This document shows, piece after piece, positions 45,512 to 58,209 of a stretch of DNA of 64,000 bases (position 1 is the stretch's first letter; every line of letters begins with the position of its first letter). The position numbers were made by a program, and so were the translations under genes. The notes below the pieces were generated by a model. It had not been told where the DNA came from and did no database searches. It worked only from the letters and a program-made list of their open reading frames with translations. Source of the DNA: Chamaecyparis obtusa (taxonomy: Eukaryota; Streptophyta; Pinopsida; Cupressales; Cupressaceae); NCBI GenBank assembly GCA_027943335.1, contig BSBK01003256.1:1-64000 (forward strand). The letters are read 5' to 3'.

Positions 45512-46965
45512 TGTAGACACCGAAAAATCCTTCAGAAAATAAATTATTTTTGTTTTCTGAAAATCCTTGATGACATCATCATTTATTAATTAATTATTTA
45601 TTTAATTAATTAATTTATTTTTATGGCATTAAATCCCCCTCTCTTAATTAAAAATCTTTAATTAAGGAATCTAGCCTAAAAATGTCATTTGGACATTATC
45701 CCTAATTTATTAATTATTTAATTAATAAATTGCCCAAAAACTTCAAAAATAAATTAATTTATTTTTAATTTATTTTTTATCCCAAACTTGGCCAATTTCC
45801 TTAAGACCACTAACCTCTTCCAAAATCTTCTAATCCCTTCTTAATTTCGATTAAAAGGCTAATCCCATCTTTTCTAACCCTAATCCCAAGGTTAAATATT
45901 TAATTAAGGTTAAATATTTAATTTTCATATTTATTGAAAATATTTTAATAAATATTCCTAAAACTTAAGCTTTTGGAATGAATAACTTTTATTCCATGAA
46001 ACTTAGGAGAAATCTAGACTCTTCTAGAATCTTCTCAAATCCACCCTCTTCACCCATCCTAATCCTTTTCTTGTCCTAATCTAATCCTAATCCTACCCTT
46101 AAACCTTTGTGCAATCCTAACCAAGCTTAAGACTTTCCTAAACCAAAGCAAAGTCTTTCCTCCCAAATATCTCAACCACAAAGCATTTATTGCTTCCCCA
46201 AAGTCTTCAAAGCCTCTTAAAGCCCATTCATTGCTCTTACAAGCATTTATTTGGAGAGTTATGAGCTTGGAGCCCCCTTTGTTGACTCCTCTTTGCCCTT
46301 CCCTTCATCCACTCACCTTGTGACATGTGTCACCTCCTGATTGGCTGAGAACTAGCACAATCCATGTGCTTCCCTTTGAGTGAATCTTGGCCTCTCTTAA
46401 GGATTTCAATCCTGGCCATTCATTCCTCCTACCCCAAGCCTTAGAAATCCTATAAATACCCTCACTTCCTAAGGCAAATCATCTCTCAACTCTCAAACTC
46501 AATAGCAAAGTTATAATGCCATTTTCATTTTAGCATAAGCATAAGTTCATTATTTTAGATCATTTTCAAGCTTAAATCACATCTAAATTAGCTTAAATGG
46601 GATTAACATAGATTCATTTCTTGTTTTAATCTTAGTTCATTTATTTAGCTTTTGCATATTTGTGTGTTCTTGAGGCCTTTGAGGCAAAATAGGTTCCTCA
46701 TACCTATTTTGTGTCATTTTGGGTCTTCTTGATCCTCAAATCATCATTTATCTTGCATGCTCCAAGTGCTTGAGTTTGCACACCCACATCCCTCTATATC
46801 TAAGCATATCAAACGGTGCATGGGCGCATCCATTTTAAGCTTAAACTGAGGTGGCTTTGATTTTAGTTTGTTAACCATTAAGTTTGATTTGATTATATGC
46901 CATGACGTTTGTTTGTCTTTGGCCTTCAAAACAGGTTTAGGTGCACTCTCAAATCCTAGTCTACA
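45512..46965 (+). repeat. 3' LTR of the Tat element
   Basis: 1454 bp, followed directly by CCTTT, the target duplication. Differences from the 5' LTR noted by eye lie near 45620, 45752, 46041, 46265, 46413, 46831 and 46931. Confidence 0.97.
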
Positions 46966-46970
46966 CCTTT

Positions 46971-49372
46971 CATTAGAGAAAAATCTACCACATAAGTCTT
47001 TAACCCTGACATTCAAATAGTAACATGGTAAGTGTCCACAACATTCACCAGTACCCATCAATTATTGCAAATTCTATATCTAGTATTCCAATCTTAAGTA
47101 TTTTTTTGGTTTTAAGCCCATATCAAAGCATCATGAGATAGGAAGAGCATTCCAAAGAATCAAACTAATTAGCCCTAAAGGAATTGCAGGGGTTAAAAAA
47201 TGCATACCATATTAATAGGATAGGATATTAAGAGCTTAGTCAATCATAACATCTGATCTCTTACTTGGGTGTTCGCATCAAACTAACTAAAATAAGGCCA
47301 GGTGACTCGAGTAGAGAAGTGTATTTCAAAAGGTGTATATATAAATATAAAAATTTGATTATATATGTAACAAAGGCATTTATTATATGTATAAATATGA
47401 TATCTTTTTCAACCTAAAATATTGTAATGCCAACATATTGAGATCATAATCAACAGAGCTTGTTTCGATGGTTAGCCTTTCTGGATGACAACAGAGAGAC
47501 CCTCAATGCTTAATAATCCTGATAGTTGTCTAAGCTATATTAACATGTAAGTGCATATCAATAATACAAGTTCCTTCCCATAGTGGTTGTAAACATTTAC
47601 ATATAACTAACCTCAATTCACCTTCAGTGACTTTAAATATACTTAAAATGCTACAAGCCAAATTATCTAGGTGTATGTCTACATATCTTTGCAAATGAAT
47701 GTTTTATATCTATTCCTTTGTTACCCAAAGAAATAAGATACCCAGGCTAAATGATAGAAAATACCTTGAAGATTCTAACACTCAATCCTATCAGATACTT
47801 AACTCTTAATGTATAACTGAAAGTTTGCTAAATAACACAAACTTCATAATGGAAATGTTAACTACTATTCCTTGATCTTCCAGCACCCAATACTTACCTA
47901 GCCTTTATACATTTGTGCTGATTTGAACAAATTGCATTATGGTTCTAAATCACTTCTCAAATCAAATAGAGAACAATATCTTTAAAACTAAAAGAAATTG
48001 GGGAGGAAAATGAGCCAGAATAATCTGAGACCATCCAAACAAACCAAATACTCTAAATGGATGTAAAAAAATAAAATAGAGACAAGAACTAAAATAGAGC
48101 AGAGGAACATAGAAAGGATGACAAAACAAATGCAAAGAACAAGAAAAAACACCCAAAACAATATGGTTGATGGATTGGTCAATAGGCAAAACTAGGTACG
48201 ACAAAGAGACTAGAAAGAACACAAAAGACACAGCCAAAGAAAATACCAACAAGCAGCTAACAAAAACCTAGAAGATAAGACACCTAGGGAAAATAGCAAA
48301 ACATAGTCATCCCTAAACAAATCAGGCTATAGGAAAACCTACAACCCAAAACTAAGCCAAAGGAAACCAAGAAGCCAATAAAAGAAACAAACAAAAGGGA
48401 CCCCAAAAGACATAAAAGTGAAAGGAGAAAGACCAAAATCAATGAAAAGTCATGAATTTATCAAACCAACAACAACCTCCAGAAAGACATCACCTATACA
48501 AAAGAACCAGAAAGCCAAAATATAGGGAGACAAGAGATAGAAGAACAACCTAAAGGCAATATAGACTACCATGGAAAGGAAAAGAAAAAAAGGAGGGGAG
48601 AGAGAAAATAAAAATAGTCTTGGTGCCAAATCTATTGAGAGATCTGAGATTAAGAGAGAAAAGAAAGAGGGGAGGACCTCTTAGCCAACTAATATTCTAT
48701 AACTTTCATCCCTGATGGAATTCCCAGTAAAGAGGTCATTCGGGAGAATTTGATAAGAAACTACAGATATAAAGTTTCTTACTAGTAAAGAGCCCATTCA
48801 AAGGCCAGGAATATGATGGGCACAAACTGGAGGGGGGTTCATCTCCACTAACCTATGAGAATCTTGAGCATAGCCAGCCAAAACATAACTTATATAAATA
48901 ATGGTCCATTTGATAACTAAACCCAAACATAAAAACATCCTCTAGTTTTTATTATGAAGTTAACGATTACAGATCATGTAATCTTTGTAGAGTAAATAGA
49001 GCAAATACACCACCAAATAGAACACTTAATTTGCAAAGACAAGTTGAAATAAAGCCAAAAATTTAGTAGTTATAAAGGATACTTTCATATTAATTTTAAA
49101 ACCTTCCTCATAAATTTGTAGTATGATTTGCAAAATTACCATATATACCAAAGGAACTAAAGGCTGAGTCCTTCAATCATCTATATCTATGATAAGTAAA
49201 CTATATACCCAGCTAAGCTATATTTAATCTATTGCATTCACAAAACTAACATAGGATGGCTAGACTTTAAGGTAACTTTTTGATCCATGGTGAGAAAAAA
49301 TAAAAATGCATACAGTCATACTAGACCCCTATCTTAATCCTTGAGACCTTCACATCTGAGAAACCAATCCAT
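46971..49372. other. AT-rich DNA, A-rich on the plus strand at 48000-48700
   Basis: No gene is supported. From about 47990 to 48680 the plus strand is strongly A-rich and poor in T (long stretches of AAACAAA, AGAAAG, CAAAA type), producing long but meaningless frames on the minus strand. This is the right flank of the Tat insertion site. Confidence 0.4.
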
Positions 49373-49864
49373 TCATTTCCAGTCTACACATAAACAAGTC
49401 TTCGTCACAACTAGCAAGAACATCCAGTTGCATTTGATTTCTTCATGCCTTTCACAGAACTTCCTATAGTCTATAATTTCTAGAATTGGGTAGACCAAGA
49501 GGGCCTGGTCCATAACCCCATATTCACTTTGCTTAGGACAGAGGTTGTTTTCAATACTTTCCAGCACCGTGTCCAATTCTTCCAACAAGTATCCTTTGAA
49601 CACAACCCTACAAAACTCTATTATCATTGGCTTATCCTGGTCAATATGAAGAATTGTAGCAACAAACATTGCCACAATGTTTGTATTCTGTTTATTCCTA
49701 TCCATCAGGTTAGAAAATTCATCCCCTATCACTTTTTGAATAGTCCTATAGATTAGTTTATCACAAATCTTGACCATCTTACTTATCCTAGACTCGGTAA
49801 CCTCACCCCAAAAGGACATTTCCCTATTTACAGGCATCATCCAGATAGGGGTATCCATTGACAC
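49373..49864 (-). pseudogene. Unknown 163-codon ORF, copy A of a two-copy family
   Basis: Open frame of 163 codons starting MSMDTPIWMMPVNREMSF. It has no recognised domain. The segment IYRTIQKVIGDEFSNLMDR…IDQDKPMIIEFCRVVFKGYL…LD resembles the ORF at 50680-51042 over about 100 residues (TPI near the start, +IYR..G..F, D.DK..IE..CR..FKG). No signal peptide. The start may be artificial. As both copies sit on the minus strand in transposon-rich DNA, they are probably an extra ORF of a retroelement family; this is inference. Confidence 0.45.
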
Positions 49865-50679
49865 TTACCCAAGGAAATACTTAGGCCTCTTAAATCTATC
49901 AGCTACAAAAAAAACTAGAGCACAAATGAGGATAGAGCTGGACGAAAATATAGAAATTTGGCAACACCTTTAATGTATTAAATGCAAAAAGGAGAAATGA
50001 TGAAAAGGACATTTATGATTTCTATAAATTGTAAAAATTACCGCACAAGACTTGATAAGATGTTAATTAATAAGGCAAGTATTTGTACCACAATTCCCAT
50101 GTGAGCCTAGAGATATACTTAACATAAGGCCATCCTAAAAATCACAAACTCAAATATCACGCTTTAATCAGTGAATAAATTGGTTCGTACTTCTGAGGGA
50201 ATATTAATCCATAAATAAAGGAACTAAAAGTTGCCTAAAAATATAAGTTCCTAAAAACCAATAATAGATACAAAATATTTTTGATGAATTAGCTATATCA
50301 GGTTAGAAAAGTTGTCATCATAGAACAAGATGTACAGGGATAGCCTTGAATAAGATATTCAAATAAATGTTAATGAAATTCAAGAAGAACTTGAACTAAT
50401 TCAAATGACTGACAAATTAGCTACATTGAGTCCAATTCTCCTAATAAATTTTCATTAGAGCTTTCCAAGTTTTCATTATTCAAAAATGAGTATGATTCTC
50501 ATTCCTAGACACCAATTCTATCTTCCACAATAAAGGTGTCTATCCAGTTTGGAAGCAGTGGTGAGAAAATGTGCAAGAAATAGAATAGGAAATCTAAATT
50601 TCAACGTAAGGTTGGCATCCAGTTTAAGAAACCATTCAAATCATCTACCTCCATCATGGGCAAAGTTGGAACTTCTCTA

Positions 50680-51042
50680 CCTCTAATTAACTATTGATGG
50701 TAGAATCTGGGTTTAGAAATAGTGAGATCTCCTATGATGTTATTAATTACCACATCTAGATCATTCAAGTAGGTTCCTTTAAATATTATTCTACATGAGA
50801 GTTCTATAGAAACTTTATCAGGATCCACTTGGAGAGCGAAAGATAAAAATATTGAAGGAATATCAGAATTCACTCAAAATTTGTCACATTTGTGGATAAA
50901 TTTGTTACCAAGAATCCGGTAGACAACCCTAACTACTATAAAATATGTTGATGACATAATACTTCTTAATCTTTTTCCATTAATAAGTTCATCAAAGGTG
51001 ATCTGAGAAAAGGGACCCCTAAACTTAATTGGAGTGGTCATT
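50680..51042 (-). pseudogene. Unknown ORF, copy B, with one internal stop
   Basis: Reading leftward from MTTPIKFRGPFSQITFDEL (start near 51042), one frame continues about 115 codons to a TAG near 50692, with a TGA after HKCDKF. The part after that stop (50691-50873) is open and contains FALQVDPDKVSIELSCRIIF. It is similar to copy A at 49373-49864. The M-x-TPI start also recalls MATPIVFDVVEKKRY of the unknown ORF at 61961, though similarity beyond that is not evident. Confidence 0.45.
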
Positions 51043-52440
51043 GATACAAGACTAGCTTTGTGTGATGAAAATATGACACACTTCTATGGACCATTACACT
51101 TGAGAGAATCCATGAAAGATGAGTCTCAAGAGGTGGCTCATATCTTCCTATCTATGACATGAAAGAATGTAAGCATTGTGGATAGTGGCTCTCAAATGAA
51201 CCTCAATAAGAAACCCTTGCAAGGTGCACAATAGAATGGAAGATTCAAAATGATAATGCAAGAATGAGAGATTGATCTAAATGAGATGCGAGATTTAAGC
51301 TAGAATGAAAATGAAAGAACAAGAAAGAAAAGATAATATAACAAGATTACAATACCTCCTAGTTAAGCTATGTGATTTAAGCTAAATGCAATAAGGAAAT
51401 GCTAAGCTAAAATGAAAAATGTAAGAGAAAACTCTAAGAATTCAAGTAAACAAAATGATAGCATAACAATAGCATGAATGAGTGATATCTAGATTAGGAA
51501 TGCAAGAGATTATTTATTAGGGATTAGACAAGAATGAGGAGAAAGTCTCCCTTTTAAAGAGAAATGGACGGTGGAGATTAAGAGGCAAAATCCAAGGGTG
51601 GAGAATAATCCCTATTTTGACTTTAGGGCACAATATTCTCAAGAGGAAAAATCAATGGACAAGAATGGTTAGGTAGAAATGAGTGGTGAGGATTAAGAGG
51701 TAAAAGAGATTCTACTTTTGTCTTTTTCTCTCTTTTTTTAAATTAGAAAATTCCTTTCTCATGTGCACACATAGGATAAAGTGAATTTTATTTAATTAAA
51801 AGGGGACATGTTCTTTTAATCAAATAAAGCTTAGGGTAAAGTGGTCAAACTTTAGGATATCATCAAATAAATGATTAAAGTGGTGATTTGTTCAAGAGAT
51901 AAGAGATTAAATAAATATGCAAAATTGATTAAGCATAAGATAAAGTCTAGTATTTTAAATTTTAATGTTAGAGTGGAGCTCAAGGTTTACTAGACCATTT
52001 TGGGGTGATTACAAGCTTAGGGAAATAGTGATGAGAAAAACATAGGACTCACCAATCTTAAAAGGTGTTGGATATGCAGATTGAAGAAAGTGGTTCAGTT
52101 TCTAGATGAGGAAGTTGAAATGACCCAAGGAAGAGAGATAATATCTAAACCTAATAGTCCAACTAAATATAAATTACATGAGAGAGAATTATAAGAAGAA
52201 ATTAAGCCTACCCAAACATCTAATGTGCCCAGAATAATATCCTAGCCTTAGAGGAATAAAACCCTAGAAGCTTATCCTAAGAAACTAGTCATTAACAAAG
52301 CCTGCCCACTGCCAAATCTCTTCACTACAATACCTCGGTTAGCTAGTTGAAACAACAATTATATTTACTTCTCTAAAAATATGATTAACCATTTAATGAT
52401 TAAGTCCAACCTTCTATCATATTTTTAGGGGGAGTCATTC
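51043..52440. other. Noncoding, possible old gypsy fragment
   Basis: A short plus-strand stretch near 51165-51210 reads KNVSIVDSGSQMNL, like a retropepsin active-site loop, but the flanks do not extend the similarity. The purine-rich part at 51200-51500 repeats words such as AATGAGAGA and AAGCTAGAATG. No gene is claimed. Confidence 0.3.
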
Positions 52441-52849
52441 CTCCATTATTAAAACCCACATATTGCATGCACTAAAAAACAAAACCTATCTGTGGAGGAG
52501 CTTTTCCCTTGATCATGGGGAAAGTTCACAATTTTTTGCAGAGCCATTTCAAGAGCGATTGATAAAGAGATCTCGGGGATAAATTTCTATTTATGAGAAT
52601 TAAGAACTACTTCCCCTAACACCTAATGTTTATAATCATAATGAATTTTAATCTCTTCTATGAAGAGTATCCTCTAATTTCCACCTACCCTTTACTGCTT
52701 GTCATTTAAATTGGGTTGTTCATAGTTAACTAGCTTTCTTATGAAACACGTAGCCTAGCTTTTCTATATATACCTTATTTCTAATCAACTTCCAAAGCTA
52801 GTGTTACCCATTCTCTAGATACTATATCCTCATAGCTAAAGGTTTGTTA

Positions 52850-55800
52850 TTATAGGGCTTCCTCTATTCCTAGGTTAGCCAATTCATCTGCCATTCGATT
52901 TCCTTCTCTATATATGTGGTTAATTGTGACCTTATCAAAGGATTGGCATAACATGATAGCCCTTGATAAAATTTAATCTAACCTTCAATTAAGGAGAGAG
53001 CCTTTTCTTAAGGCATTGATAATAACTTTTGAATACCCTTCAATCTCTAATTTTTTACATCCAAGACTCTTACATAATACAAGACCATCCATTAAAGACA
53101 TTAATTTTTTCCAGTTATTGGTTCCCTTTGCTATAGATTTTTCTAACTTTGCTATCTCCACACACTCTGAGTTGTGAATGTAATATATAATGCCTTCTCT
53201 ACCAATATTTCCCCAAGATGCCCCATCAAAATTGAGTTTGATCCATCCTTTTTGGGGGGCAAACCACTTACAATTTTTCCTCTTCATGGATGTAATGTCT
53301 CCCCCTTGTCCCACGAATGGTGGGAGTTTAAGACCTATCCATTTTCCTCTCATTTTTCTATCCCAGTGGGACATCTTTGTTTCCTTTCTCTGCTTGTTCA
53401 TGACCCAATTATTGGTAAGTTCTATGATTGAGGTATATATCTTATTAAGGAGTTACTTTACATCTATCTTCTTTTCTTGAAATGCCATTCTATTGCAGTC
53501 CTTCCAAAGTTCCCATAAGATAATAGAGGGGGTTAAAATCCATAATGAACCATATATGCTTTCTCTTTGGAGGAGGGGCCAAGCTTTGAGCATTTCCCTA
53601 ATTGTTCTTGGGAAGGTTGACACCCAATCTAATTGTGAGTATAGCCATGTCCAGCACTGTCTTGAGAAGGGGAATTCTAAGAATAGATGATCAATGAATT
53701 CTTCCTCATTCTCACATAAAGGACATCTACTTGGTCCTTGGAAACCCATTTTCCTAAATCTTTCAGATGTTAAGACCTTTATGTTCCAGACCAACCAAGT
53801 AAAAAGTCATGCTTTGGGTAGAAATGCCTTATTCTTAGATAAAGTCATAGGAAGAACATCCTTTTTGTTAATCTTCTTGGATCTTAGAAGATTATATCCT
53901 TCCTTTGAGTTTTATTCCCCACTTTTACTTCCATCCCACACCAACTTGTCCTCTCTTAAATTAAAAGTTGGTTTCCTTTCTGTCAAAATTATTCTCAGAG
54001 CTTCTTTTTCTAGGGGGAAGTTGATGTTCTCAAAATCTTTCCATTTTTATTTCCATCCCATCCCCTTTTCCTCAAAGATGACATAGTCAATAACTCTCTT
54101 CCCCCACCTAGCTTTAATAACATTTCTTGACTGAGCCAAGTTAACTTCTCTCTCCACAGTTTTATAACCTCTGCAAGAATCCTGCCAAGATAGGGATTCT
54201 TCTCCTTTCCTGATATTCCATGTAAGTTTTTCCTGGATGACAGATCTACAATCCATCATAAAATTCCAAATCGTCAATCCCCTGGGAGGTGATTTTTCCT
54301 TAAAATGTTAATAGGCTCAGAATTACTGAGATATTTCTTTGTTAGAATCCTACCCCATTTAAGGTGGGGGTTTCTAAACATTTTCCAAACTATCTTGGCT
54401 CCAAGGGCTTTCCCTTAGAGTTTGATGTCCTTAATCCCCACTCCCCCTTCATCTCTCGGTCTACACACCTTGTCCCATGCAAATAGAGAGATCTTTCTCT
54501 TATCCCCTATTCCTTGCCAAAAGAAAGTGGGTAAGAGTTTTCTCAGTTCTTCCCTTTTGTTTCTTGGGAGGTCAATACATGATAGTTGATATATGGGTTG
54601 GGATGAAAGGACTGCTTCAATCATAGTTTCTCTCCCAAGTGCTGAGATCTATTTTCACTTCCATGAATCCATTTTTTCAAAATATTTTTAGTTGTATATT
54701 CTCATAGTTTTGTGGAGTGTGTTTTTGTGTCTAGAGGAAGTCCCAAATATTTACATGGTAGACTCCCTTTGTTAAAATTTGGAATATGGGTTATTTGATG
54801 TTCTAAATTAGGATGGGTATTAAAAAACAAGATCTCTAACTTCTCAGGGTTAATCTCTTGCCCGGATGCTATATTATATTGACTTAGGATTATTTTGTAT
54901 GCTTTGGCCTCCCCAATAGTGCTATGACCATATAGCATAGTATCATCATAAATTATTGGTGAGTTGTAGGATATAACTCATTTGTAATCTTGATGTCAAT
55001 AATTGTTCCTTCATCCGGAGCATTATTTAATGATCTCCCTAATGCTTTTTCCATCAAGATGAAAAGAAAAGGGAATATCAAATCCCCCTATCTGAGTCCT
55101 CTATTGATCCTGAAAAATCCCTTAGGTGACCCATTCACCAAAATTGATAGTATAGGAGTAGAGATGCATTCATAGATTAGGTTGACCCATTGTCTAGAAA
55201 AATTGAAGGCTTCCAAGCACTTTCTCAAAAAACTCGAGTCCACCATGTCATAGGCCTTTTTAATATCCAATTTTATTAACATGCTAGGTTCTCAATTATT
55301 TTAAATTGATTGTATAGCCTCTTGTGCAATTATTACCCCATCATAGATAGATATTCTTGGAAAAAACCATGTTTGTTCTTCACTAATTAAGTTGGGTAGT
55401 ACTTTTTGGATTCTAAACACCATAGTTTTAGTAAATGATTTATAAAGAGTAATGAAAAGTGCTATAGGTATGAAGTCATTGAAATTTTATGATTTCTCCT
55501 TCTTTGGGATCAAAGCTATGAAAGTATTGTTCACTTCCTTAAGAAGTTTACTTAGTTTCATATTCCCTCTAATGATTTTGTTACCTCTTCCCCTATGAAG
55601 CTCCAACATTTTTGGAAGAAGCATGTCATAAATGCATCTAGCCCTAGAGATTTTTCTAGGTTCATATTCTTAAGGGAATCTTCTACTTCTAGTATTGTCA
55701 TTTTTCCCAATAATTTTTTATTTTGTTCTTGGAAAATAAACCTAGGGATATTTTTATAATATTTTCCTGTGCATCCTTATTCAAAAAATCCTTTTTTATT

Positions 55801-57028
55801 GAAAATTTCCTCAAAAAATTGAACAGCTTTATTTTCTATCTCTTTAGGGTCTTCCACTTTTTCTCCTACTTTGTTTTTAATGGATGTAATCATGTTGACT
55901 ATTCTTCATTTCTTAGTGTTGTTGTGAAATAATTTTATATTTTTATCCCCTGCCTCTAGCCACATTTCCCTTGACTTTTGTCTCCAGAATATCTCTTATT
56001 TAGCTAGGACCTCCCCATACTATTTTAGATATTTCTTTTCATTTTTGTATAAGATGGTGTCCATCCCTTTTGCTATTACCTCCTCATTCAAGCTCTCCAG
56101 TTTCTCTTCCAATGCTTCCTTATTTTCAAATATATTTCCAAAGTGTTCCACGTTTTAAATTTTAAGTCTTTTCTTGATAATTTTAAGTTTATTTACTACT
56201 TGGTAGGTTTTGGACCCATCTATCTCTATCTCTTTCTACCATCTCTCTATCACTTCTAGGAAGCCATCAGCCAAAAACCACATCTTCTTGAATTTGAAGG
56301 GGCATTTGTCTGGCCTTTTATCCACTATAATCCTAAGCTCAACTAGATAGTGATCTGATCTAGATATAGGCATTACCTTTGATCCCATGGTAAAAGGTAG
56401 TTATGCCAAATTCTCATTAATTAGGAATCTATCTAGTTTTTTTGTTATGAAGCTAAAGCCTTTCCTTCGATTATTCCAAGTAAAGCATTCCTCAAATGTT
56501 TCAATTTCTAACAGTTCATTCTTGTTTATTCATTCATTGAAGTCTTCTTCTGCCTTTGGGAGTTTATGTATCCCTCCCCACTTTTTTTATGTTTTATTAA
56601 TAGTATTAAAGTCCCCTCCTATAATAGATACCTCTTCATTATATTCTATCATCTTTTCTTCAATTTCCTTCCACACTTTCACCTTCTCCATACTAGGAAT
56701 GGGTCCGTAAACATTGAAGATTCTAAAAATTAACTTTGATTGAGAGCTTCTAACTAGACCACAACTCCAATTCAAATTGTCCTAAATAGTTGTGATTGTC
56801 ACAACTCTTGGATCCCAAATAAACACTAAACCCTCTGAAGCTCCCCTAGTCGGAGAGCCCCAAATTTATCTAAAACCTAGTTTTTTCTTTAAGTTAACTA
56901 TATCATACTTATCTAATTTAGTTTCTTGTAACATTATGATTTTTGCATTTTTTTTATATGCAACATTTTAAGATTCACTACTTGTTAGGGGCATTTAATC
57001 CTCTAACATTCCATGTAAGGACATTCAT
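52850..57028 (-). pseudogene. LINE ORF2 remnant: endonuclease, RT, RNase H
   Basis: Starts MNVLTWNVRGLNAPNK near 57028, the usual start of plant LINE ORF2 endonuclease. FRIFNVYGPIPSMEK and SIIGGDFNTINKT (56587-56775) are endonuclease motifs. RT pieces: IKLDIKKAYDMVDSSFL (about 55270) and STPILSILVNGSPKGFF; the catalytic box reads YDDTMLYG near 54938, where FADD is usual; then KGSLPCKYLGLPLD. At 53453-53794 the zinc-binding RT-associated domain has RCPLCENEEEFIDHLF. RNase H (53320-52850) has WIKLNFDGAS, but the equivalents of the later acidic residues are changed (EGYSKVII, where D is usual) and HIYREGNRMADELANLG is intact. Numerous stops and frameshifts. Confidence 0.88.
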
Positions 57029-57059
57029 TACATTTTGGGAAGGAACTTCCTCTTCCCTA

Positions 57060-58209
57060 CATTAAAGATATCGGTTAATTTGATATGTCCTTCTACACCC
57101 CCATCCCTAGTTCTCAATTCTAGAAGAGATTTTCTACCTCTCTTCTTGTTAGTTCTAACATAATCAAGGGTGTTCTTACTAGGTTGTGTTGTAGCAATAC
57201 CCAATGCTTGTTGTTCTTTCTATTCTAGAATCTCCAGTTCCATTAGAAAATGCTCTAATTCAACTTTTTCCAGCCGATCATCTCCTTTTAGACACTCCTT
57301 GATCAAAAAATATCTTTGTCTCACTACTTCATCTTTGTCACATATTTCATCCATAAATTTCTCCATCGTATCATCAACCACAAAATTATATAGATGTACA
57401 GTGATAATCCTAACCTCTTCCTCCACCCTAGCTAGTCTATTCAGGTTATCTTTTGTGAGGCTAGTTGGTCTAAATGTTCCTACCTCATTTTCCATGTAGA
57501 TACTTGCTTTTTCACCTTATTTTCTATCTAGTTCCTCATGATTATTATTTTTTATGATTCTAAAGCCTCTTCCTTCTTCATTAAGTGGTACTAAGATACC
57601 TTCTAAAAACTTATTATTATTATGTTCCTCTTATCTCCCTTCTAGGATATCTATCCTGCCTAATTCCTTGACTTCTATAATCTCCCCTTTCTCTATATCC
57701 ATATCATGAGTGCATGGATCTTCTTCTGATGGTATTAAATTCCCCTGGTTACTTGGTGTCCTTTCCCTTCTTACCTTTTTTAGTTTCTCTTCCAATTCCT
57801 CTTCTAACTTTGTATTAAGGAACTTAAGTTGGATTTCATAAACTTCTTCTAGACATTGAATGAAGATTGGGTTTAAGGATTTGATATTAATATCCATGTT
57901 GAGTACTATTATACTTTTAGACTGAGGAAAGTCCATCTTCAGCATCCCTACATACTAACCAAAGTGATTCCCTATTTCCTTGAAGAACTCTAAGTTTATT
58001 AATTCTACTAGAATGTTTGAGAGAAGGATTACCCTACTTACTTTAATATCTATTAAATTGATAGGATCAAATTTCAGGTACCAATCTAAGAAAGTAAAAT
58101 TACATTCTTTAAAACTAAGGTTTTCATCCTTAAGAAAACTTTTATTAACCTCAATAGAGTTACATTTGACAAAAAATAAACCATCTAAGAGAATCGAGAT
58201 ACTTACCTT
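57060..58209 (-). pseudogene. LINE ORF1 remnant (DUF4283-like)
   Basis: Three open pieces (58209-57955, 57945-57631, 57495-57220) in succession. The first ends with SNILVELINLEFFKEIGNHFG, resembling the end of the DUF4283 domain of plant LINE ORF1 (…LP-x-E-x-W…IGN-x-x-G). The rest is Glu/Lys-rich, with EEVRIITVHLYNFVVDD and predicted helical acidic stretches. The zinc knuckle often present after this domain was not found. The N-terminal part is cut off by the LTR element at 58210. Confidence 0.65.

Larger units (their letters stand above)
31604..46965 (+). mobile_element. Tat-lineage Ty3/gypsy LTR retrotransposon, near-intact (15.4 kb)
   Basis: Complete element flanked by the perfect 5-bp target duplication CCTTT (31599-31603 and 46966-46970). 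Order: LTR, primer site, 2.6-kb leader with short tandem repeats, gag, protease, RT, gypsy RNase H, a second cellular-type RNase H, integrase, 1.6-kb 3' region, polypurine tract, LTR. A second RNase H between gypsy RNase H and integrase is the hallmark of the plant Tat clade (Ogre, Retand, TatI-III). The LTRs, equal in length, differ at only about 7-9 positions by eye, so insertion was recent. The coding frame is open for 2745 codons except for three stop codons. Confidence 0.96.
52440..58209 (-). mobile_element. Second LINE, with ORF1 and ORF2 remnants
   Basis: Running leftward: ORF1 (58209 to about 57060), ORF2 from about 57028 to about 52850 (endonuclease, RT, zinc-binding region, RNase H), then 3' UTR. 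It is homologous to the LINE at 14621-23266 but diverged, and keeps the 5' half that the first one lost. The 3' end could not be fixed; no clear A-tail or target duplication was found, so 52440 is approximate. At 58209 an LTR element interrupts ORF1, so the missing 5' part should lie beyond the right end of the window. Confidence 0.85.

Noticed and set aside
47962..48252. 96-codon hydrophobic minus-strand ORF
   Set aside because: Results from the A-rich plus strand, giving Phe/Leu/Ile runs; no start context or homologue in the window.
51165..51210. Retropepsin-like KNVSIVDSGSQMNL on the plus strand
   Set aside because: Only about 14 residues, no gag, protease or RT extension on either side; kept as a note in the region entry.
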